Below, piece after piece: positions 11,135-20,958 of a DNA stretch of 59,101 nucleotides (within the stretch, counting starts at the first letter, position 1; each line of letters starts with the position of its first letter). The translations under genes and the position numbers were made by a program. Below the pieces are notes generated by a model. It worked only from the letters and a program-made list of their open reading frames with translations, ran no database searches and had not been told where the DNA came from. This DNA comes from an uncultured Massilia sp. (GTDB taxonomy: Bacteria; Pseudomonadota; Gammaproteobacteria; Burkholderiales; Burkholderiaceae). The stretch lies in NCBI GenBank assembly GCA_946481275.1, contig CAMLMV010000039.1, positions 1-59,101 of the forward strand, written 5' to 3'.

Positions 11135-13189
11135 TCAGTCCGGAATCCTCGCCAACTGGTCCATCCACACGGTCGCTTCCGAGTCGCTGGGCGCGCGCCA
11201 GTCGCCGCGCGGGGACAGCGAGCCGCCGTTGCCGACCTTCGGCCCGTTCGGCACGCACGAGCGCTTGAACTGGCTCGTCTTGAAGAAGCGCCACAGGAAG
11301 ATGCCGAGGTTTTTCTTGATCGCCGCGAGATCGTACTGGTTGCGCGCCGGGCTGCCGCCTTCCGGCCACGGGCCCATCGTCCGGTCCTGCCATGCGCTCC
11401 ACGACAAGAAGGCCACTTTCGCCGGTCCGAAACCGTAGCGCAGGGTGTAGTACAAATTAAAATCCTGCAGCTCGTACGGGCCGATGAAGTCTTCCGTCAC
11501 CTGCGCCGGCTTGTTGGCATCGCCCACCTTGCCCGGCACGAGCTCCGGCGAGATCTCCGTCTCCAACACGTTGATCAGGACGTCGGAGCCCGTGTCTCCG
11601 ATCTGGTTCGTGTCCGCGACCCAGCGCACGAGGTGCGAAATGAGCGTCTTGGGCACGCTGGCGTTGACGTTGTAGTGCGACATGTGGTCGCCCACGCCAT
11701 ACGTGCACCAGCCCAGCGCCAGTTCGGACAAATCGCCCGTGCCGATCACGATCGCGTGGTGGTGGTTCGCGAGGCGGAACAGGTGACTGGTGCGCTCGCC
11801 CGCCTGCACGTTCTCGAACGTGACGTCGTACTGCTCGGCGCCTTCCGCATACGGGTGGCCGAGGTCCTTCAGCATCTGGATGCAGCTGGGGCGGATGTCG
11901 ATCTCGTGCGCCGTGCAGCCGACGACGCGCATCAGTTCGCGCGCCTGGCGCAAGGTGCGCTCGCTCGTCGCGAAGCCCGGCATCGTGTACGCGAGGATGT
12001 TCGTGCGCGGCAGGTTCAGCTTGTCCATCGCCTTCGCGCAGACAAGCAGCGCGTGCGTGGAATCCAGGCCGCCGGAAATCCCGATGACGACCTTCTGGTG
12101 CCCGGACGACTGCAGCCGCTGCACGAGCGCCTGCACCTGGATGTTGTAGACCTCCGTGCAGCGTTCGTCGCGGCGGCGGCCGTCGGCCGGCACGTACGGG
12201 AAGCGCTCGACGAGGCGGGCCAGCGGCAAGTCCTTGTCGAGGGGCAGCGGCACGGCGAAGGTCTGCACGCGGAATTTCGCGACCTCGTGCGCGTGGCGGC
12301 GCACGGACTGCGCGAACGTCGTCGTGTGCATGCGGTCGACCGACAGGCGCTCCAGGTCGACGTCGCCGAAAATGATGTGCGAGTCGGCCAGGAAGCGCTC
12401 GGACTCGGCCAGCTTGTCGCCCTTTTCGTAGATCAGCGACTGGCCGTCCCACGCCATGTCGGTCGTCGATTCGCCGCGGCCCGCCGACGTGTACAGGTAG
12501 GCCGCGAGGCAGCGCGCGGACTGCTGCGACACGAGCTGGTGCCGGTAGCCGCTCTTGCCCACGACGACGTTCGACGCCGACAGGTTCACCAGCACCGTCG
12601 CGCCGGCCAGCGCGGCGTACGAGGACGGCGGGACCGGCACCCACACGTCTTCGCAGATCTCGACGTGGAAGCGGAACAGCGGTTGATTCTCGAGCTCGAA
12701 GATCTGTTCCGGACCGAACGGCACGTCCTGGCCCAGCAGGGTGATCCGGTCGACGGCCGCGTTGTCCGCGGGACTGAACTGCCGACTTTCATAAAATTCG
12801 CCATAATTGGGCAAGTAGCTTTTCGGGACCACACCCAGGATGCGGCCACCGGCGACCACGACGGCGCAGTTGAACAGCACGTGGTTGACGCGCAGCGGCG
12901 CACCGACGACGAGGGCCAGCGGCAACGTGCTCGATGCGGCGACCACCTCGGCCAGCGCGTCCAGCACGGCGTCGAGCAGCGCGCGCTGGTGGAACAGGTC
13001 GTCGCACGTGTAGGCCGACAGCCCCAGTTCGGGGAAGGCGGCCAGCACGGCGCCCTTGTCGGCCGCTTCATGCGCCAGGCGGATCGTTTCCTGCGCATTG
13101 AACGCCGGGTCGGCGACCTTGCAGCGCGGGCTGGCGACGGCGACGCGCGCGAAGTCGTGGGAGTACAGGTTGAAGAATCGCTTATCCAT
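11135..13189 (-). CDS. nadE: Glutamine-dependent NAD+ synthetase
   Basis: The enzyme converts deamido-NAD+ to NAD+, using ammonia released from glutamine by an N-terminal nitrilase-type domain. The 684-residue length matches the long two-domain form. The glutaminase triad is visible as Glu54 (FPELGLSAY), Lys123 ([13 protein letters not shown]) and Cys179 ([11 protein letters not shown]). The synthetase P-loop [13 protein letters not shown] is near residue 368. The frame stays open far upstream to 14374, over the opposite-strand gene, but [13 protein letters not shown] at 13189 is the clear family start. The next gene on this strand is glnB. Confidence 0.96.
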   Translation of the reverse strand: MDKRFFNLYSHDFARVAVASPRCKVADPAFNAQETIRLAHEAADKGAVLAAFPELGLSAYTCDDLFHQRALLDAVLDALAEVVAASSTLPLALVVGAPLRVNHVLFNCAVVVAGGRILGVVPKSYLPNYGEFYESRQFSPADNAAVDRITLLGQDVPFGPEQIFELENQPLFRFHVEICEDVWVPVPPSSYAALAGATVLVNLSASNVVVGKSGYRHQLVSQQSARCLAAYLYTSAGRGESTTDMAWDGQSLIYEKGDKLAESERFLADSHIIFGDVDLERLSVDRMHTTTFAQSVRRHAHEVAKFRVQTFAVPLPLDKDLPLARLVERFPYVPADGRRRDERCTEVYNIQVQALVQRLQSSGHQKVVIGISGGLDSTHALLVCAKAMDKLNLPRTNILAYTMPGFATSERTLRQARELMRVVGCTAHEIDIRPSCIQMLKDLGHPYAEGAEQYDVTFENVQAGERTSHLFRLANHHHAIVIGTGDLSELALGWCTYGVGDHMSHYNVNASVPKTLISHLVRWVADTNQIGDTGSDVLINVLETEISPELVPGKVGDANKPAQVTEDFIGPYELQDFNLYYTLRYGFGPAKVAFLSWSAWQDRTMGPWPEGGSPARNQYDLAAIKKNLGIFLWRFFKTSQFKRSCVPNGPKVGNGGSLSPRGDWRAPSDSEATVWMDQLARIPD

Positions 13190-13216
13190 AGGTCTCAACA
13201 GCTCACGGAAGTCATC

Positions 13217-14353
13217 TTGAATTATCGCACGCATATCGTTTCTTCTTTGTCCGAGATCGGGCAGGCGGACTGGGACGCCCTCGTGGCCCTGCAGGAGAAT
13301 CCGAACCCGTTCCTGTCCTTTGCCTTCCTGCATGCACTGCACGAATCCGGCAGTGCGACGCCGGAAACGGGCTGGCAGCCGCAATACATCGCCCTGTACG
13401 ACAAGGATGAGCGCCTGGCCGCCGCCCTGCCCCTGTACGTGAAAGGCCATTCGTACGGCGAATACGTGTTCGACTGGGCGTGGGCCAACGCCTACCAGGA
13501 GCATGGGCTCGACTATTACCCGAAGCTGCTGTCCGCGATCCCGTTCACGCCCGTGAGCGGCCCGCGCCTGCTCGCGCGCGATGCGTTCGCGCGGGCGGCC
13601 CTCGTCGACGTGCTCGTAAAGACGCAGAAGGCGACGGACGTCTCGTCCACGCACGTGCTGTTCCCGCCCGACGAGCAGGCGAAACAACTGGCCGATGCCG
13701 GCTTCCTGCTGCGCAGCGGCGTGCAGTTCCACTGGATGAATGCGGGCTACGCGACCTTCGACGAGTTCCTCGCGACGCTCGAGCAAAAGAAGCGCAAGAA
13801 CATCCGCGCCGAGCGGAGAAAAGTGCGCGAGGCCGGCATCTCGCTGCGGCGCGTGCGCGGGCCGGACATCACGAACGAGGAATGGCGTTTCTTCACGCGC
13901 TGCTACCGCAACACCTACTCCGAGCACTTCTCGAAGCCCTATTTGAACCTGGACTTCTTCCGGCGCATCGGCCAGACGATGCCGGACAACCTGCTGCTCG
14001 TCATCGCGGAACGGGGCGGCCACCCGATCGCGGCGTCGCTCGTCGTGCACGATGCGACGACGCTGTACGGCCGCTACTGGGGCGCGCTGGAACACGTGCC
14101 CTGCCTGCACTTCGAGACGGCGTACTACCAGCCGCTGGAATTCTGCATCGAACAGGGCATCCAGGTGTTCGAGGGCGGCGCGCAGGGCGAGCACAAGATG
14201 GCGCGCGGGTTCCTGCCGACGCGGACCTGGTCCGCGCACTGGCTCGCGCATCCGTCGTTCCTTGACGCCGTCGCGCGCTTCCTGGAACGGGAAGCGGGCG
14301 GCATCGACGACTACATCGACGAGCTCAACGACCGGAACCCGTTCCGAAGGTAA
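13217..14353 (+). CDS. FemAB/GNAT-like acyltransferase (peptidoglycan-related DUF482 type)
   Basis: The protein of about 378 residues matches the DUF482/FemAB_like family: [18 protein letters not shown] near the start, [39 protein letters not shown] and [17 protein letters not shown] followed by [15 protein letters not shown]. Members have a GNAT-like fold and are annotated as possible peptidoglycan or amino-acyl transferases; the actual reaction is unknown. No ATG fits the N-terminus. The TTG at 13217 (LNYRTHIV) has GGAAG five bases upstream and is the best start. The gene is divergent from nadE with only 27 bp between starts. Its last 29 bases overlap the 3' end of the CobN-like gene on the other strand. 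Confidence 0.85.
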   Translation: MNYRTHIVSSLSEIGQADWDALVALQENPNPFLSFAFLHALHESGSATPETGWQPQYIALYDKDERLAAALPLYVKGHSYGEYVFDWAWANAYQEHGLDYYPKLLSAIPFTPVSGPRLLARDAFARAALVDVLVKTQKATDVSSTHVLFPPDEQAKQLADAGFLLRSGVQFHWMNAGYATFDEFLATLEQKKRKNIRAERRKVREAGISLRRVRGPDITNEEWRFFTRCYRNTYSEHFSKPYLNLDFFRRIGQTMPDNLLLVIAERGGHPIAASLVVHDATTLYGRYWGALEHVPCLHFETAYYQPLEFCIEQGIQVFEGGAQGEHKMARGFLPTRTWSAHWLAHPSFLDAVARFLEREAGGIDDYIDELNDRNPFRR

Positions 14354-17300
14354 CGGCGCGCCGGCGCCACACATAGCCGCCGCCGATCACGGCGACCGCC
14401 AGCGCCAGCACGACGAGCGCGCCGATGGTCTTCTGCACGGGCGTCATGGCCTTGACGCTTTCCATTTCGAAGCCGGCCACCTTGCCGTTGCCCGCCGGCG
14501 CGGGTTCCACGGCCTTGGCGGGTGCTGCCGGTGCAGCTGACACGCGCGGCGCCGCCCCACCCTCGCCGGGCGCCCGTCCCGCCAGCAGCGGCTGCAGGGT
14601 CAGCGTCGCGCGACTGCACGAATCCGCACCGCAGGCCGCGCCACCTTCCGCGACGGCGCGCGCGTTCTCGGCCAGCAGGCGCCGGCGCGTGGCATCGTCC
14701 GGTTTCCAGTACCCCTTCTCGATGGCCGACAGCATCCGGTCCGTGACGGCCTGCCACGCGCGCAGGTTGCCCGCCTGCGCGATGCGCTCGCGCACGCGCA
14801 GGCCGTGGCGGTCGGCGACGTAGGTGTCGTACATGCGCTGCCACGTCCCGCCGTCGACGGCTTCCGGCACCGTCACCTGCCATGCCCACAGGTAGTCGAC
14901 GACACGGTTGATGAAGCGCGCGCCGGAGTAGCCCTCGGCCAGCATCTTGTCGGCCCAGCGCGGGTTCAGGTAGCGGCTCTGCATCTCCTGGCCCATGTAC
15001 TGGTTCAACGTCTTGTGACCGGGGCGGCGCGGGTTCGACAAATCGCTCACGAGGACCTCGGGCGTCCTGCCGTCGACGCTGCGGATCGCCAGCGCCGTGC
15101 CGCCCAGGTACTGGAAGAAGTCATCGTTGTCGAGCGTCGCGAACAGGTTGCTGGACCGGCTGTGCAGCGCGATGCGGCTGCCGGACAGCGCGAGCCGGAA
15201 CACCTCGCGCCGGCGTCCCGCGTCGCCATCGTCGTCGCCCCAGTAGCCGTTGCCGAACGGGTGGCTCATGCGGTTGATGAACACATCCGCGACCTGTTTC
15301 TCGTCCTGCCACACGTTCGACAGCGGCAGCAGCTTCTCGATGTTGGTGCCGTACGCGCCGGACGGCAGGCCGAAGATGCGCACGCCCGCGAGGCGCTCGG
15401 CCTCGTCGGCGGGCACGCCTTCCTGGCGCAGCTTCGCGGCCGTCGCCCGCGCGTGCGCGGCCAGCACGTTGCCGCCCGGATCGTCGTCGTCCTTCTGCGC
15501 GCGGGCTGTTTGCGCGGCCTGGTCGAGCAGTTTCAGCACGTTGCCGAACAGGTCGCGGAACAGGCCGGACGACACCATCGTCACGTCCACGCGCGGCCGT
15601 CCCAGCTCGCGGCGGGGAATCGCCTCGACGCCGGTCACGCGTCCGCGCTCGTCCCAGGTCGGCCGCACGCCCATCAGCGCCATCGCCTGCGCTTCCATCA
15701 CGCCTTCGTGGCGCTGCGTCTCCACGCCCCACAGGTTCATCGTCAGCTTGTCGGGATACACGCCGTGGCGGCTGCGGTAGTCCTCGACGAGCTTCGTGGC
15801 CAGCTGCCGGCCCTGCTCGTAGACCGCGCGGCCCGGGATGCGGGCCGGATCGAGGCCGAAGAAATTGCGGCCCGTGGGCAGCGCGCCCGGATTACGCACG
15901 AGGTCCGCGCTGGGTCCCGTCGGGATGAATTTACCATCCAGCGCATCCACGAGACGGGCCAGTTCCGCCGCGGCGCTTGCCTCGATGTCCCGCTCCAGCT
16001 GCGCGGTGCGGGCCGCCTTGCCGGCGTCGTCGAGATGCGGTTCGAGACTCACGACGGCGCGTGCCGTCGCGGCACGCAGGTCGGGCGCGGGCGCCACGCC
16101 GAACGTGTGCAGGCCGAACGGCGTCAGTTTGCTGCCGGTGTCGTCGAGGTATTCCTCCAGCGCTTCCATGTCGGCCTCGGTGGACAGCGCCGGCTTGCCC
16201 ATGTCCTTCAGCACGCCCGCCTTCTTCGCGAGCGCGTTCAGCGCCGTCAGGTGCGCCTTCACGAGCATGGGGCTTTTCTGCTCGGCCACGCGGTAGTCGT
16301 TCAGCAGCGCGCCCAGCTCGCGCAGGTCCGGGTTCAGCCCGGCCGCGTCGAACGGCGGCGTCATGTGGTCGACGATCGTCGCCATGCCGCGCCGCTTCGC
16401 CTGGATGCCCTCGCCCACGTCGTCCATCACGTACGGATAGATGTTCGGCATGGCGCCGATCAGTGCTTCGGTCGGATCGCTGGCCGACAGGCCGGCCTCC
16501 TTCCCCGTCAGCCATTCCTGCGTGCCGTGCGTGCCCACGTGGACGACGGCGTTCGCGTGGAAACCGTGCTGCAGCCACAAATAAAACGCGATGTATTCGT
16601 GGCCCGGCGGAAGCGTCACGTCGTTGTGCAGCTTGGCCAGGTTCTGTTCCCACGCGCGGCCCGGCTGCGGCGCCAGCAGCAGATTGCCGTGACGGCGCGC
16701 GGGGAACACGAAGTGCGGTACGCCGCGCGCATCCTTCCACAGCACGGGCGACTTTTCCGGCGGCCCCCATGCCCCCTCGACGGCGACGCGCAGCTTCGCG
16801 GGCAGCGCGTCGTACCAGCGCCGGTAGTCCGCCAGCGGGACGAGCAGCGCTTCGCCGCTGGACGCCAGCCGCGCGAGGCCGGCCAGGTAATCGGCACCCG
16901 TCTTGCCGGGGTAGTTGCCCCATTGCTGGACCTCGCGCTGCAGTGCCGCCGGTGTCGACGGGTAGCGCTGATCGGTCGCGTAACCGACGGCACGCAGGCG
17001 TTCGGTGATCTGCCACAGGCTGTCCGGCAGCACGTTCAGGTAGGCCGCGCCGATCGTTTCGGAGCCGTGCGGATAATTGAAGTAGACGATGGCCACGTGC
17101 TTGTCCGCGTTGGGCGTGCGGCGCAGCGCGAGCCAGGCGTCGACGCGGGCGCGCAGGCGCACCACCCGTTCCGCAATTGGCTGCTCTTCCACGTACGCGA
17201 GCCCCGTCGCGGCATCGACGACCTTTTCGCGGCTCGCGACGACGGTCGGCTGCACGAGGCCCGCGACCTCGGCGCCGGCCATCTGCCACGTGCGCTCCAT

Positions 17301-18224
17301 CAGGTCCAGCCCGACCTTCGAGTCTTCCCATTGCGCCACGCCGTGCTGGCTCAGGGTGATCGCGTTGATGGCGGGGACGCCGATCCGGTCCAGCAGGGCG
17401 CCCGTCGCCGCGGTGCCGCCGACCTTCATGCCGAGCGCCACGAGCAGGTCGATGCGGCTTGTGCCGTCCGCCCCGAGGAACAGCTTCAACGGCACGTCGT
17501 ACGGATAGCCATATGCGGGCAGCACGTTGTAGCCCGCGCCTTCCAGCGCATGCACGATGGCCGCCAGCGGCAGGGTCTGGCCGGCCACGAGACTCGCGCG
17601 GTAGAACATCACGCCGATCCACGGCGCGCCCGGCCGGTGGTGCGCATAGTGCGCCACGTAGTCGTCGAACGACGCGGCGCCGCGGCGGGCGTCGACGTCG
17701 TACAGGCCGGCCTCCGGCATCGTGCGGAGCAGCGGTACGTCGACGCGGGCGCCGAAGCCGGCGACCAGTACGCGCCGCAGCAGGCCTTCCATGTTCTCGA
17801 TGCCGCCTTCGCGGTGGAACGCGAGTATCGCGGCGTCCGCACGGATGCCTTGCTCGCGCTGCGCGTCGTCCGGCTGCGCGCCGACGGCGTACACGGGCCG
17901 CGCGCGGCGCCGCAACGCCTCCAGGTCGGGCTGCACGAGCTGCAGCAACTGGCTGCCCTTGACGTTGACGACGGCGACGTCGGCACCGGCCAGCGCGGCG
18001 TGGTCGGCCGGGGTCATGCCGCTGGAGGGGATGATGCGCACGGCCACGTTGGCGGCTGCCAGGTCGGCCTGAAGCGCACGCACGGCCAGCACGGCAGGGC
18101 GCGATTCCACGTCGCCCAGCAGCAGCGCCAGCGTGCGCGGCGCGGCGTGGGCGGCCTGGCCCAGCACCAGCGCGGCCAGCAGCGCCAGCAAAAACGCGAG
18201 GCGGATGAACTTATTCGGGCACAT
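14325..18224 (-). CDS. CobN-like protein with signal peptide and C-terminal membrane anchor
   Basis: The 1299-residue protein belongs to the CobN/BchH large-subunit chelatase family. It keeps the core motif [15 protein letters not shown] near residue 560, the downstream [15 protein letters not shown], and the late region [18 protein letters not shown]. Unlike cytoplasmic CobN it begins with a clear signal peptide ([17 protein letters not shown], about residues 10-26). It ends with a Pro/Ala-rich linker, one membrane helix ([20 protein letters not shown]) and a basic tail. This predicts a periplasmic body anchored in the inner membrane. It is the last gene of a riboswitch-headed operon and overlaps the DUF2149 gene by 14 bases. 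No CobS or CobT partner is present. A role in corrinoid or cobalt handling is inferred from the riboswitch; a classic cobaltochelatase reaction is doubtful. Confidence 0.88.
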   Translation of the reverse strand: MCPNKFIRLAFLLALLAALVLGQAAHAAPRTLALLLGDVESRPAVLAVRALQADLAAANVAVRIIPSSGMTPADHAALAGADVAVVNVKGSQLLQLVQPDLEALRRRARPVYAVGAQPDDAQREQGIRADAAILAFHREGGIENMEGLLRRVLVAGFGARVDVPLLRTMPEAGLYDVDARRGAASFDDYVAHYAHHRPGAPWIGVMFYRASLVAGQTLPLAAIVHALEGAGYNVLPAYGYPYDVPLKLFLGADGTSRIDLLVALGMKVGGTAATGALLDRIGVPAINAITLSQHGVAQWEDSKVGLDLMERTWQMAGAEVAGLVQPTVVASREKVVDAATGLAYVEEQPIAERVVRLRARVDAWLALRRTPNADKHVAIVYFNYPHGSETIGAAYLNVLPDSLWQITERLRAVGYATDQRYPSTPAALQREVQQWGNYPGKTGADYLAGLARLASSGEALLVPLADYRRWYDALPAKLRVAVEGAWGPPEKSPVLWKDARGVPHFVFPARRHGNLLLAPQPGRAWEQNLAKLHNDVTLPPGHEYIAFYLWLQHGFHANAVVHVGTHGTQEWLTGKEAGLSASDPTEALIGAMPNIYPYVMDDVGEGIQAKRRGMATIVDHMTPPFDAAGLNPDLRELGALLNDYRVAEQKSPMLVKAHLTALNALAKKAGVLKDMGKPALSTEADMEALEEYLDDTGSKLTPFGLHTFGVAPAPDLRAATARAVVSLEPHLDDAGKAARTAQLERDIEASAAAELARLVDALDGKFIPTGPSADLVRNPGALPTGRNFFGLDPARIPGRAVYEQGRQLATKLVEDYRSRHGVYPDKLTMNLWGVETQRHEGVMEAQAMALMGVRPTWDERGRVTGVEAIPRRELGRPRVDVTMVSSGLFRDLFGNVLKLLDQAAQTARAQKDDDDPGGNVLAAHARATAAKLRQEGVPADEAERLAGVRIFGLPSGAYGTNIEKLLPLSNVWQDEKQVADVFINRMSHPFGNGYWGDDDGDAGRRREVFRLALSGSRIALHSRSSNLFATLDNDDFFQYLGGTALAIRSVDGRTPEVLVSDLSNPRRPGHKTLNQYMGQEMQSRYLNPRWADKMLAEGYSGARFINRVVDYLWAWQVTVPEAVDGGTWQRMYDTYVADRHGLRVRERIAQAGNLRAWQAVTDRMLSAIEKGYWKPDDATRRRLLAENARAVAEGGAACGADSCSRATLTLQPLLAGRAPGEGGAAPRVSAAPAAPAKAVEPAPAGNGKVAGFEMESVKAMTPVQKTIGALVVLALAVAVIGGGYVWRRRAVTFGTGSGR

Positions 18225-18543
18225 ACACGACCTTCCCGTCCGGCAGCTGGTACGCGGTGCCGAGGCGCTTGCCGGCGCCGGACAGCGGCTTGTCGGACAC
18301 GCGCGTGACCTTGATCTCGGCGCCCTTCTTCGTCATGACCTCGACCTTGCCGTCCGCGCCCTTCTTGGCGATCGTGACTTCGGACGCCGGATCCAGCAGG
18401 TCCAGCATGTTCCAGGCCGAGAACAGGGCGAGCATCATCGCGACGATGAACACGATGCTGGCGTCGAACAGGTTGGCGACGCCGGCGAGCGGATCCTCGC
18501 CGTGCGCGGCGTACTGGCCGCGGCGTTGTTTCAGGTAGCGCAT
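18211..18543 (-). CDS. DUF2149 protein, probable ExbD/TolR-like partner
   Basis: The small 110-residue protein has one membrane helix near the N-terminus (LFDASIVFIVAMMLALFSAW) followed by a soluble, probably periplasmic domain. The Asp at the start of the helix, in FDASIVF, recalls the single proton-path Asp of ExbD, TolR and MotB, and the gene is flanked by an ExbB/TolQ-like gene. I therefore infer a stator-type complex of ExbB-like and DUF2149 subunits. The soluble part (residues 50-110) has a Lys-rich stretch and ends [13 protein letters not shown]. It starts 7 bp after the ExbB-like stop and overlaps the CobN-like start. The DUF assignment is from recognition of the family pattern and context. 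Confidence 0.8.
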   Translation of the reverse strand: MRYLKQRRGQYAAHGEDPLAGVANLFDASIVFIVAMMLALFSAWNMLDLLDPASEVTIAKKGADGKVEVMTKKGAEIKVTRVSDKPLSGAGKRLGTAYQLPDGKVVYVPE

Positions 18544-18550
18544 GAGGGCC

Positions 18551-19111
18551 TCACTCGCGAACGGCCAGCGCCTGCTCGGCGGCGAACGCGACGTCCAGCA
18601 TGTCCGTGCGCAGCCAGTGCTCGCGCACGAGCGCCAGCACGTAGGCGAGCACGCTGCAGGCCAGGCCCACGACCGTCGCGGTGAACGCGGTCGTCATGTC
18701 CTGCGCCATGTGCGGCAGGTCGCCGTGGGCAAGGCCCGCGAGCGCGATGCCCATCGGGATCAGGGTGCCCATGAGGCCCAGCGCGGGGCCGATCCGCACG
18801 ACGAAGCGCACGGCGTCGAGGCGCCGCAGGCCGGCGCCCTCGGCGCTCTGCACGATGTGTTCGAGGTGTGCCTCGAGCGGCGCGGCGGCTTCGCGCAGGC
18901 AGGTGTCGATGGCGGCGCGGGCGCCGTCGACGAGCAGGCGCGCGCCGCGCCGGCGCTCGCGCCATTCGCCGAGGAAGGCGCCGAGGCAGGCCAGCATGTA
19001 CAGCAGCAGCGCGGCGATGGCCACGAGCACGGGCAGGTACAGGACGGTGGAAACGGAATACAGCACGGTTTCGACGGCGCGCACGGCGCCGTCAAAGGTC
19101 GGATCAGGCAT
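18551..19111 (-). CDS. MotA/TolQ/ExbB-type proton channel protein
   Basis: The 186-residue inner-membrane protein has a first helix (VLYLPVLVAIAALLLYML), a cytoplasmic helical loop, and the paired helices of the family. The signature is VVRIGPALGLMGTLIPMGIAL, then MTTAFTATVVGLACSVLAYVLA, which carries the conserved Thr/Gly packing of TolQ and ExbB. These proteins form the pentameric channel that converts proton flow into motion of an ExbD/TolR partner. The ATG at 19111 (MPDPTFDG) is chosen. The longer open frame to 19255 would run through the riboswitch expression platform and has no family match. It is the first gene after the cobalamin riboswitch. Confidence 0.88.
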   Translation of the reverse strand: MPDPTFDGAVRAVETVLYSVSTVLYLPVLVAIAALLLYMLACLGAFLGEWRERRRGARLLVDGARAAIDTCLREAAAPLEAHLEHIVQSAEGAGLRRLDAVRFVVRIGPALGLMGTLIPMGIALAGLAHGDLPHMAQDMTTAFTATVVGLACSVLAYVLALVREHWLRTDMLDVAFAAEQALAVRE

Positions 19112-19136
19112 GATTGAAGACGGTGACAGGCAATCC

Positions 19137-19189
19137 GCCCACTTCCCCGTGGGCGCGACTGGAACGGCGGACCTTCGCGAAGATCCGCC
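19137..19189 (-). promoter_or_regulatory. Expression platform hairpins between the riboswitch and the ExbB-like gene
   Basis: Two perfect hairpins lie between the aptamer and the start codon. One has GGCGGA at 19166-19171 pairing with TCCGCC at 19184-19189. The other has GCCCAC at 19137-19142 pairing with GTGGGC at 19149-19154. Neither is followed by a U-tract on the minus strand, so control of translation start is more likely than intrinsic termination. This is inference from sequence only. Confidence 0.5.
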
Positions 19190-19400
19190 ACCTGTCTGGC
19201 CGGTATCCGGGCTGGCAAGGCGGACCGGCCCACCTTCCCATGCGCGGCTGCGCACAGTGGTTCGAGGACCGGCCTGCCGTCGGAAGACGGCGCTTGCTTA
19301 CCGTTGCGGGGGCAGCACACCCTGGCGGACACGGAATCGTCCGCCATGTGTTTCCCGTTTAACTGCGTGTGCCGAACGCACGCGCGGGCACCAGACGGTG
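19189..19400 (-). ncRNA. Cobalamin (B12) riboswitch aptamer
   Basis: The minus strand shows the conserved blocks in order: TTAAACGGGAAACAC (about 19345-19362), CCCGCAACGGT (19300-19310), CCACTG (19255-19260), GGGAAGG (19233-19239) and the B12 box AGCCCGGATACCGGCC (19198-19213). A closing P1 helix can be drawn between CACCGTCTGG (19391-19400) and CCAGACAGGTG (19189-19199) with one bulged A. Adenosylcobalamin-type aptamers usually repress B12 uptake or synthesis genes when ligand is present. Here the element heads the ExbB-like, DUF2149 and CobN-like genes. Confidence 0.93.
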
Positions 19401-19403
19401 CGG

Positions 19404-19409
19404 ATTATA
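19404..19409 (-). promoter_or_regulatory. -10 element for the riboswitch operon
   Basis: A perfect TATAAT on the minus strand ends four bases before the first base of riboswitch helix P1, so transcription would begin essentially at the aptamer. It lies between the mocR stop codon (19415) and the aptamer. The matching -35 region falls inside the mocR 3' end and is weak. Confidence 0.55.
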
Positions 19410-19414
19410 CCCGC

Positions 19415-20824
19415 TCACGCCAGCTCGGCGACGAGCCGGCCCAGCGTACGCAGCGCATCCTCCGTCGCCGGCGTCCACGGGTAGCTGTAGTTCAGGCGGA
19501 TGCAGTGCGTCCAGCTGCCGCGCGCGGAAAACATGTGGCCCGGGCCGACCGTGATCCCGTGCTCGAGGGCGCGGGCGTACAGCCGCATCGCGTCGACGCC
19601 GCCCGCCAGTTCCACCCACAGCACGTAGCCGCCCCGCGGTTCGGAGACGCGGGTGCCGGCCGGGAAGAAACGCAGCACGGCGGCCGCCATCATGCGCGCA
19701 CGCTGCGCATACCCCTTGCGCACCTGGCGCAGGTGACGGTCGAAACCGTCGTTCTGCAGATAGTCCGCGATGGCGAGCTGCGGCAACGACGGCGTGCTCA
19801 GCGTGTTCAGGAATTTCAGCTTTTCCACCTGGGCCGCGTAGCGTCCCGCCAGCGCCCAACCGATGCGGTAGTTCGACGTCAGGCTCTTCGAGAACGACGC
19901 GCAGTGCAGCACGAGGCCGCGCGTATCCCACGTCTTGAGGGGGCACGGGCGGCTGTCGCCGTAATACAGTTCGTCGTAGACGCAGTTCTCGATCGCGGGA
20001 ATGCCGTGCTCCGCGAGCAGCGCGACGAGTTCGCGCTTGCGCTCGTCCGGCATGAGGAAGCCGAGGGGGTTCTGGAAGTTCGGCATCACCATCACGGCGG
20101 CCACGCGCTGGCTCGCCACGATGGCGCGCAGCGCGTCCACGTCGATGCCGGTGCGCCGGTCCGTCGGCACTTCGAGCGCGCGCATGCCCATCCGTTCGAT
20201 CGCGTGCAGCATCGCGTAGAACGTCGGCGACTCGACGGCGACAGTATCGCCCGGCCTGGCGACGGCCTGCAGGCACAGGTTGATCGCTTCGGTCGCGCCG
20301 ACGGTGACGACGATTTCGGACGGATCGACGGCGACCCCGTGTTCCCCGTAGCGGCGTGCGATCTGGCGGATCAGTTGCGGGTTCCCCGGCGGCAGGTCGT
20401 CCATGACGCTCGATTGGCGCCGGCGGGCGATCGCGTTGGCGTACCGGCTGATGCGCGCGGCGGGGAAGACGGCGGGGTCGGGATACGGCGAACCGAGCGG
20501 CGCCGCGCCCTGCGTGCGGATCGTGCGCAAGGTGGACAGCACGAGCCGGCTCACGTCCACTTCCGACGACAGCGTCAAGGCGGGTGCCGGCGCGGCGGGA
20601 CGAGCGGCAATGCGCGGCCGGGCGCGCACGAAGAAGCCGGACTGCGGGCGGCTTTCGATGACGCCCTTGCTCTCGAGCAGCGAGTACGCGCGCAGCACCG
20701 TGCTGATGCTCAGCCTGCGGCGCTGGCTGGCCTGGCGCACGGAGGGCAGCCGCTCCCCTTCCAGCAGCACGCCGCGGGCGACCTGGCCTTCGACTTCGGC
20801 GGCGAGGGACTCGTAGAGCTTCAT
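19415..20824 (-). CDS. MocR-type GntR regulator with aminotransferase domain
   Basis: The 469-residue protein has an N-terminal GntR winged helix (residues 1-70, with RLPSVRQASQRRRLSISTV) and a class I/II aminotransferase-like domain. The presumed PLP-binding Lys is in SFSKSLTSNYRIGW near residue 312. Such MocR proteins sense amines, amino acids or PLP and act as regulators; some keep transaminase activity. The gene is divergent from the YdeP-type oxidoreductase, and a 9-bp inverted repeat lies directly upstream of its start, which suggests autoregulation and possibly control of the divergent gene. The effector is unknown. The start MKLYESLAAEVEGQV fits the family without extension. Confidence 0.9.
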   Translation of the reverse strand: MKLYESLAAEVEGQVARGVLLEGERLPSVRQASQRRRLSISTVLRAYSLLESKGVIESRPQSGFFVRARPRIAARPAAPAPALTLSSEVDVSRLVLSTLRTIRTQGAAPLGSPYPDPAVFPAARISRYANAIARRRQSSVMDDLPPGNPQLIRQIARRYGEHGVAVDPSEIVVTVGATEAINLCLQAVARPGDTVAVESPTFYAMLHAIERMGMRALEVPTDRRTGIDVDALRAIVASQRVAAVMVMPNFQNPLGFLMPDERKRELVALLAEHGIPAIENCVYDELYYGDSRPCPLKTWDTRGLVLHCASFSKSLTSNYRIGWALAGRYAAQVEKLKFLNTLSTPSLPQLAIADYLQNDGFDRHLRQVRKGYAQRARMMAAAVLRFFPAGTRVSEPRGGYVLWVELAGGVDAMRLYARALEHGITVGPGHMFSARGSWTHCIRLNYSYPWTPATEDALRTLGRLVAELA

Positions 20825-20845
20825 GCGGACGAGTATAGCGCAGCG

Positions 20846-20877
20846 GTACAGTTGCGGCAGCGGACAGCCAACTGTAC
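20846..20877. promoter_or_regulatory. Perfect 9-bp inverted repeat, probable MocR operator
   Basis: GTACAGTTG (20846-20854) and CAACTGTAC (20869-20877) are perfect inverted copies separated by 14 bp, about 23 bp centre to centre. The near arm is only 22 bases upstream of the mocR start codon and about 80 bases from the divergent oxidoreductase gene. Binding there would overlap the mocR promoter or leader. Confidence 0.55.
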
Positions 20878-20958
20878 TCCTTTTTCATTGGCGGAATTGT
20901 ATCTGCACATTAGACGGCTCATGCATGACACTGTTGCCATCGCACAAGGAGAGCAAGC

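Noticed and set aside
13190..14374. Upstream extension of nadE on the minus strand
   Set aside because: It is antisense to the FemAB-like gene; the NAD synthetase family N-terminus starts at 13189.
14805..18308. Very long plus-strand frame opposite the CobN-like gene
   Set aside because: Shadow of a real gene: Arg/His/Gln/Val-rich, no motifs, and the opposite strand encodes recognisable CobN motifs.
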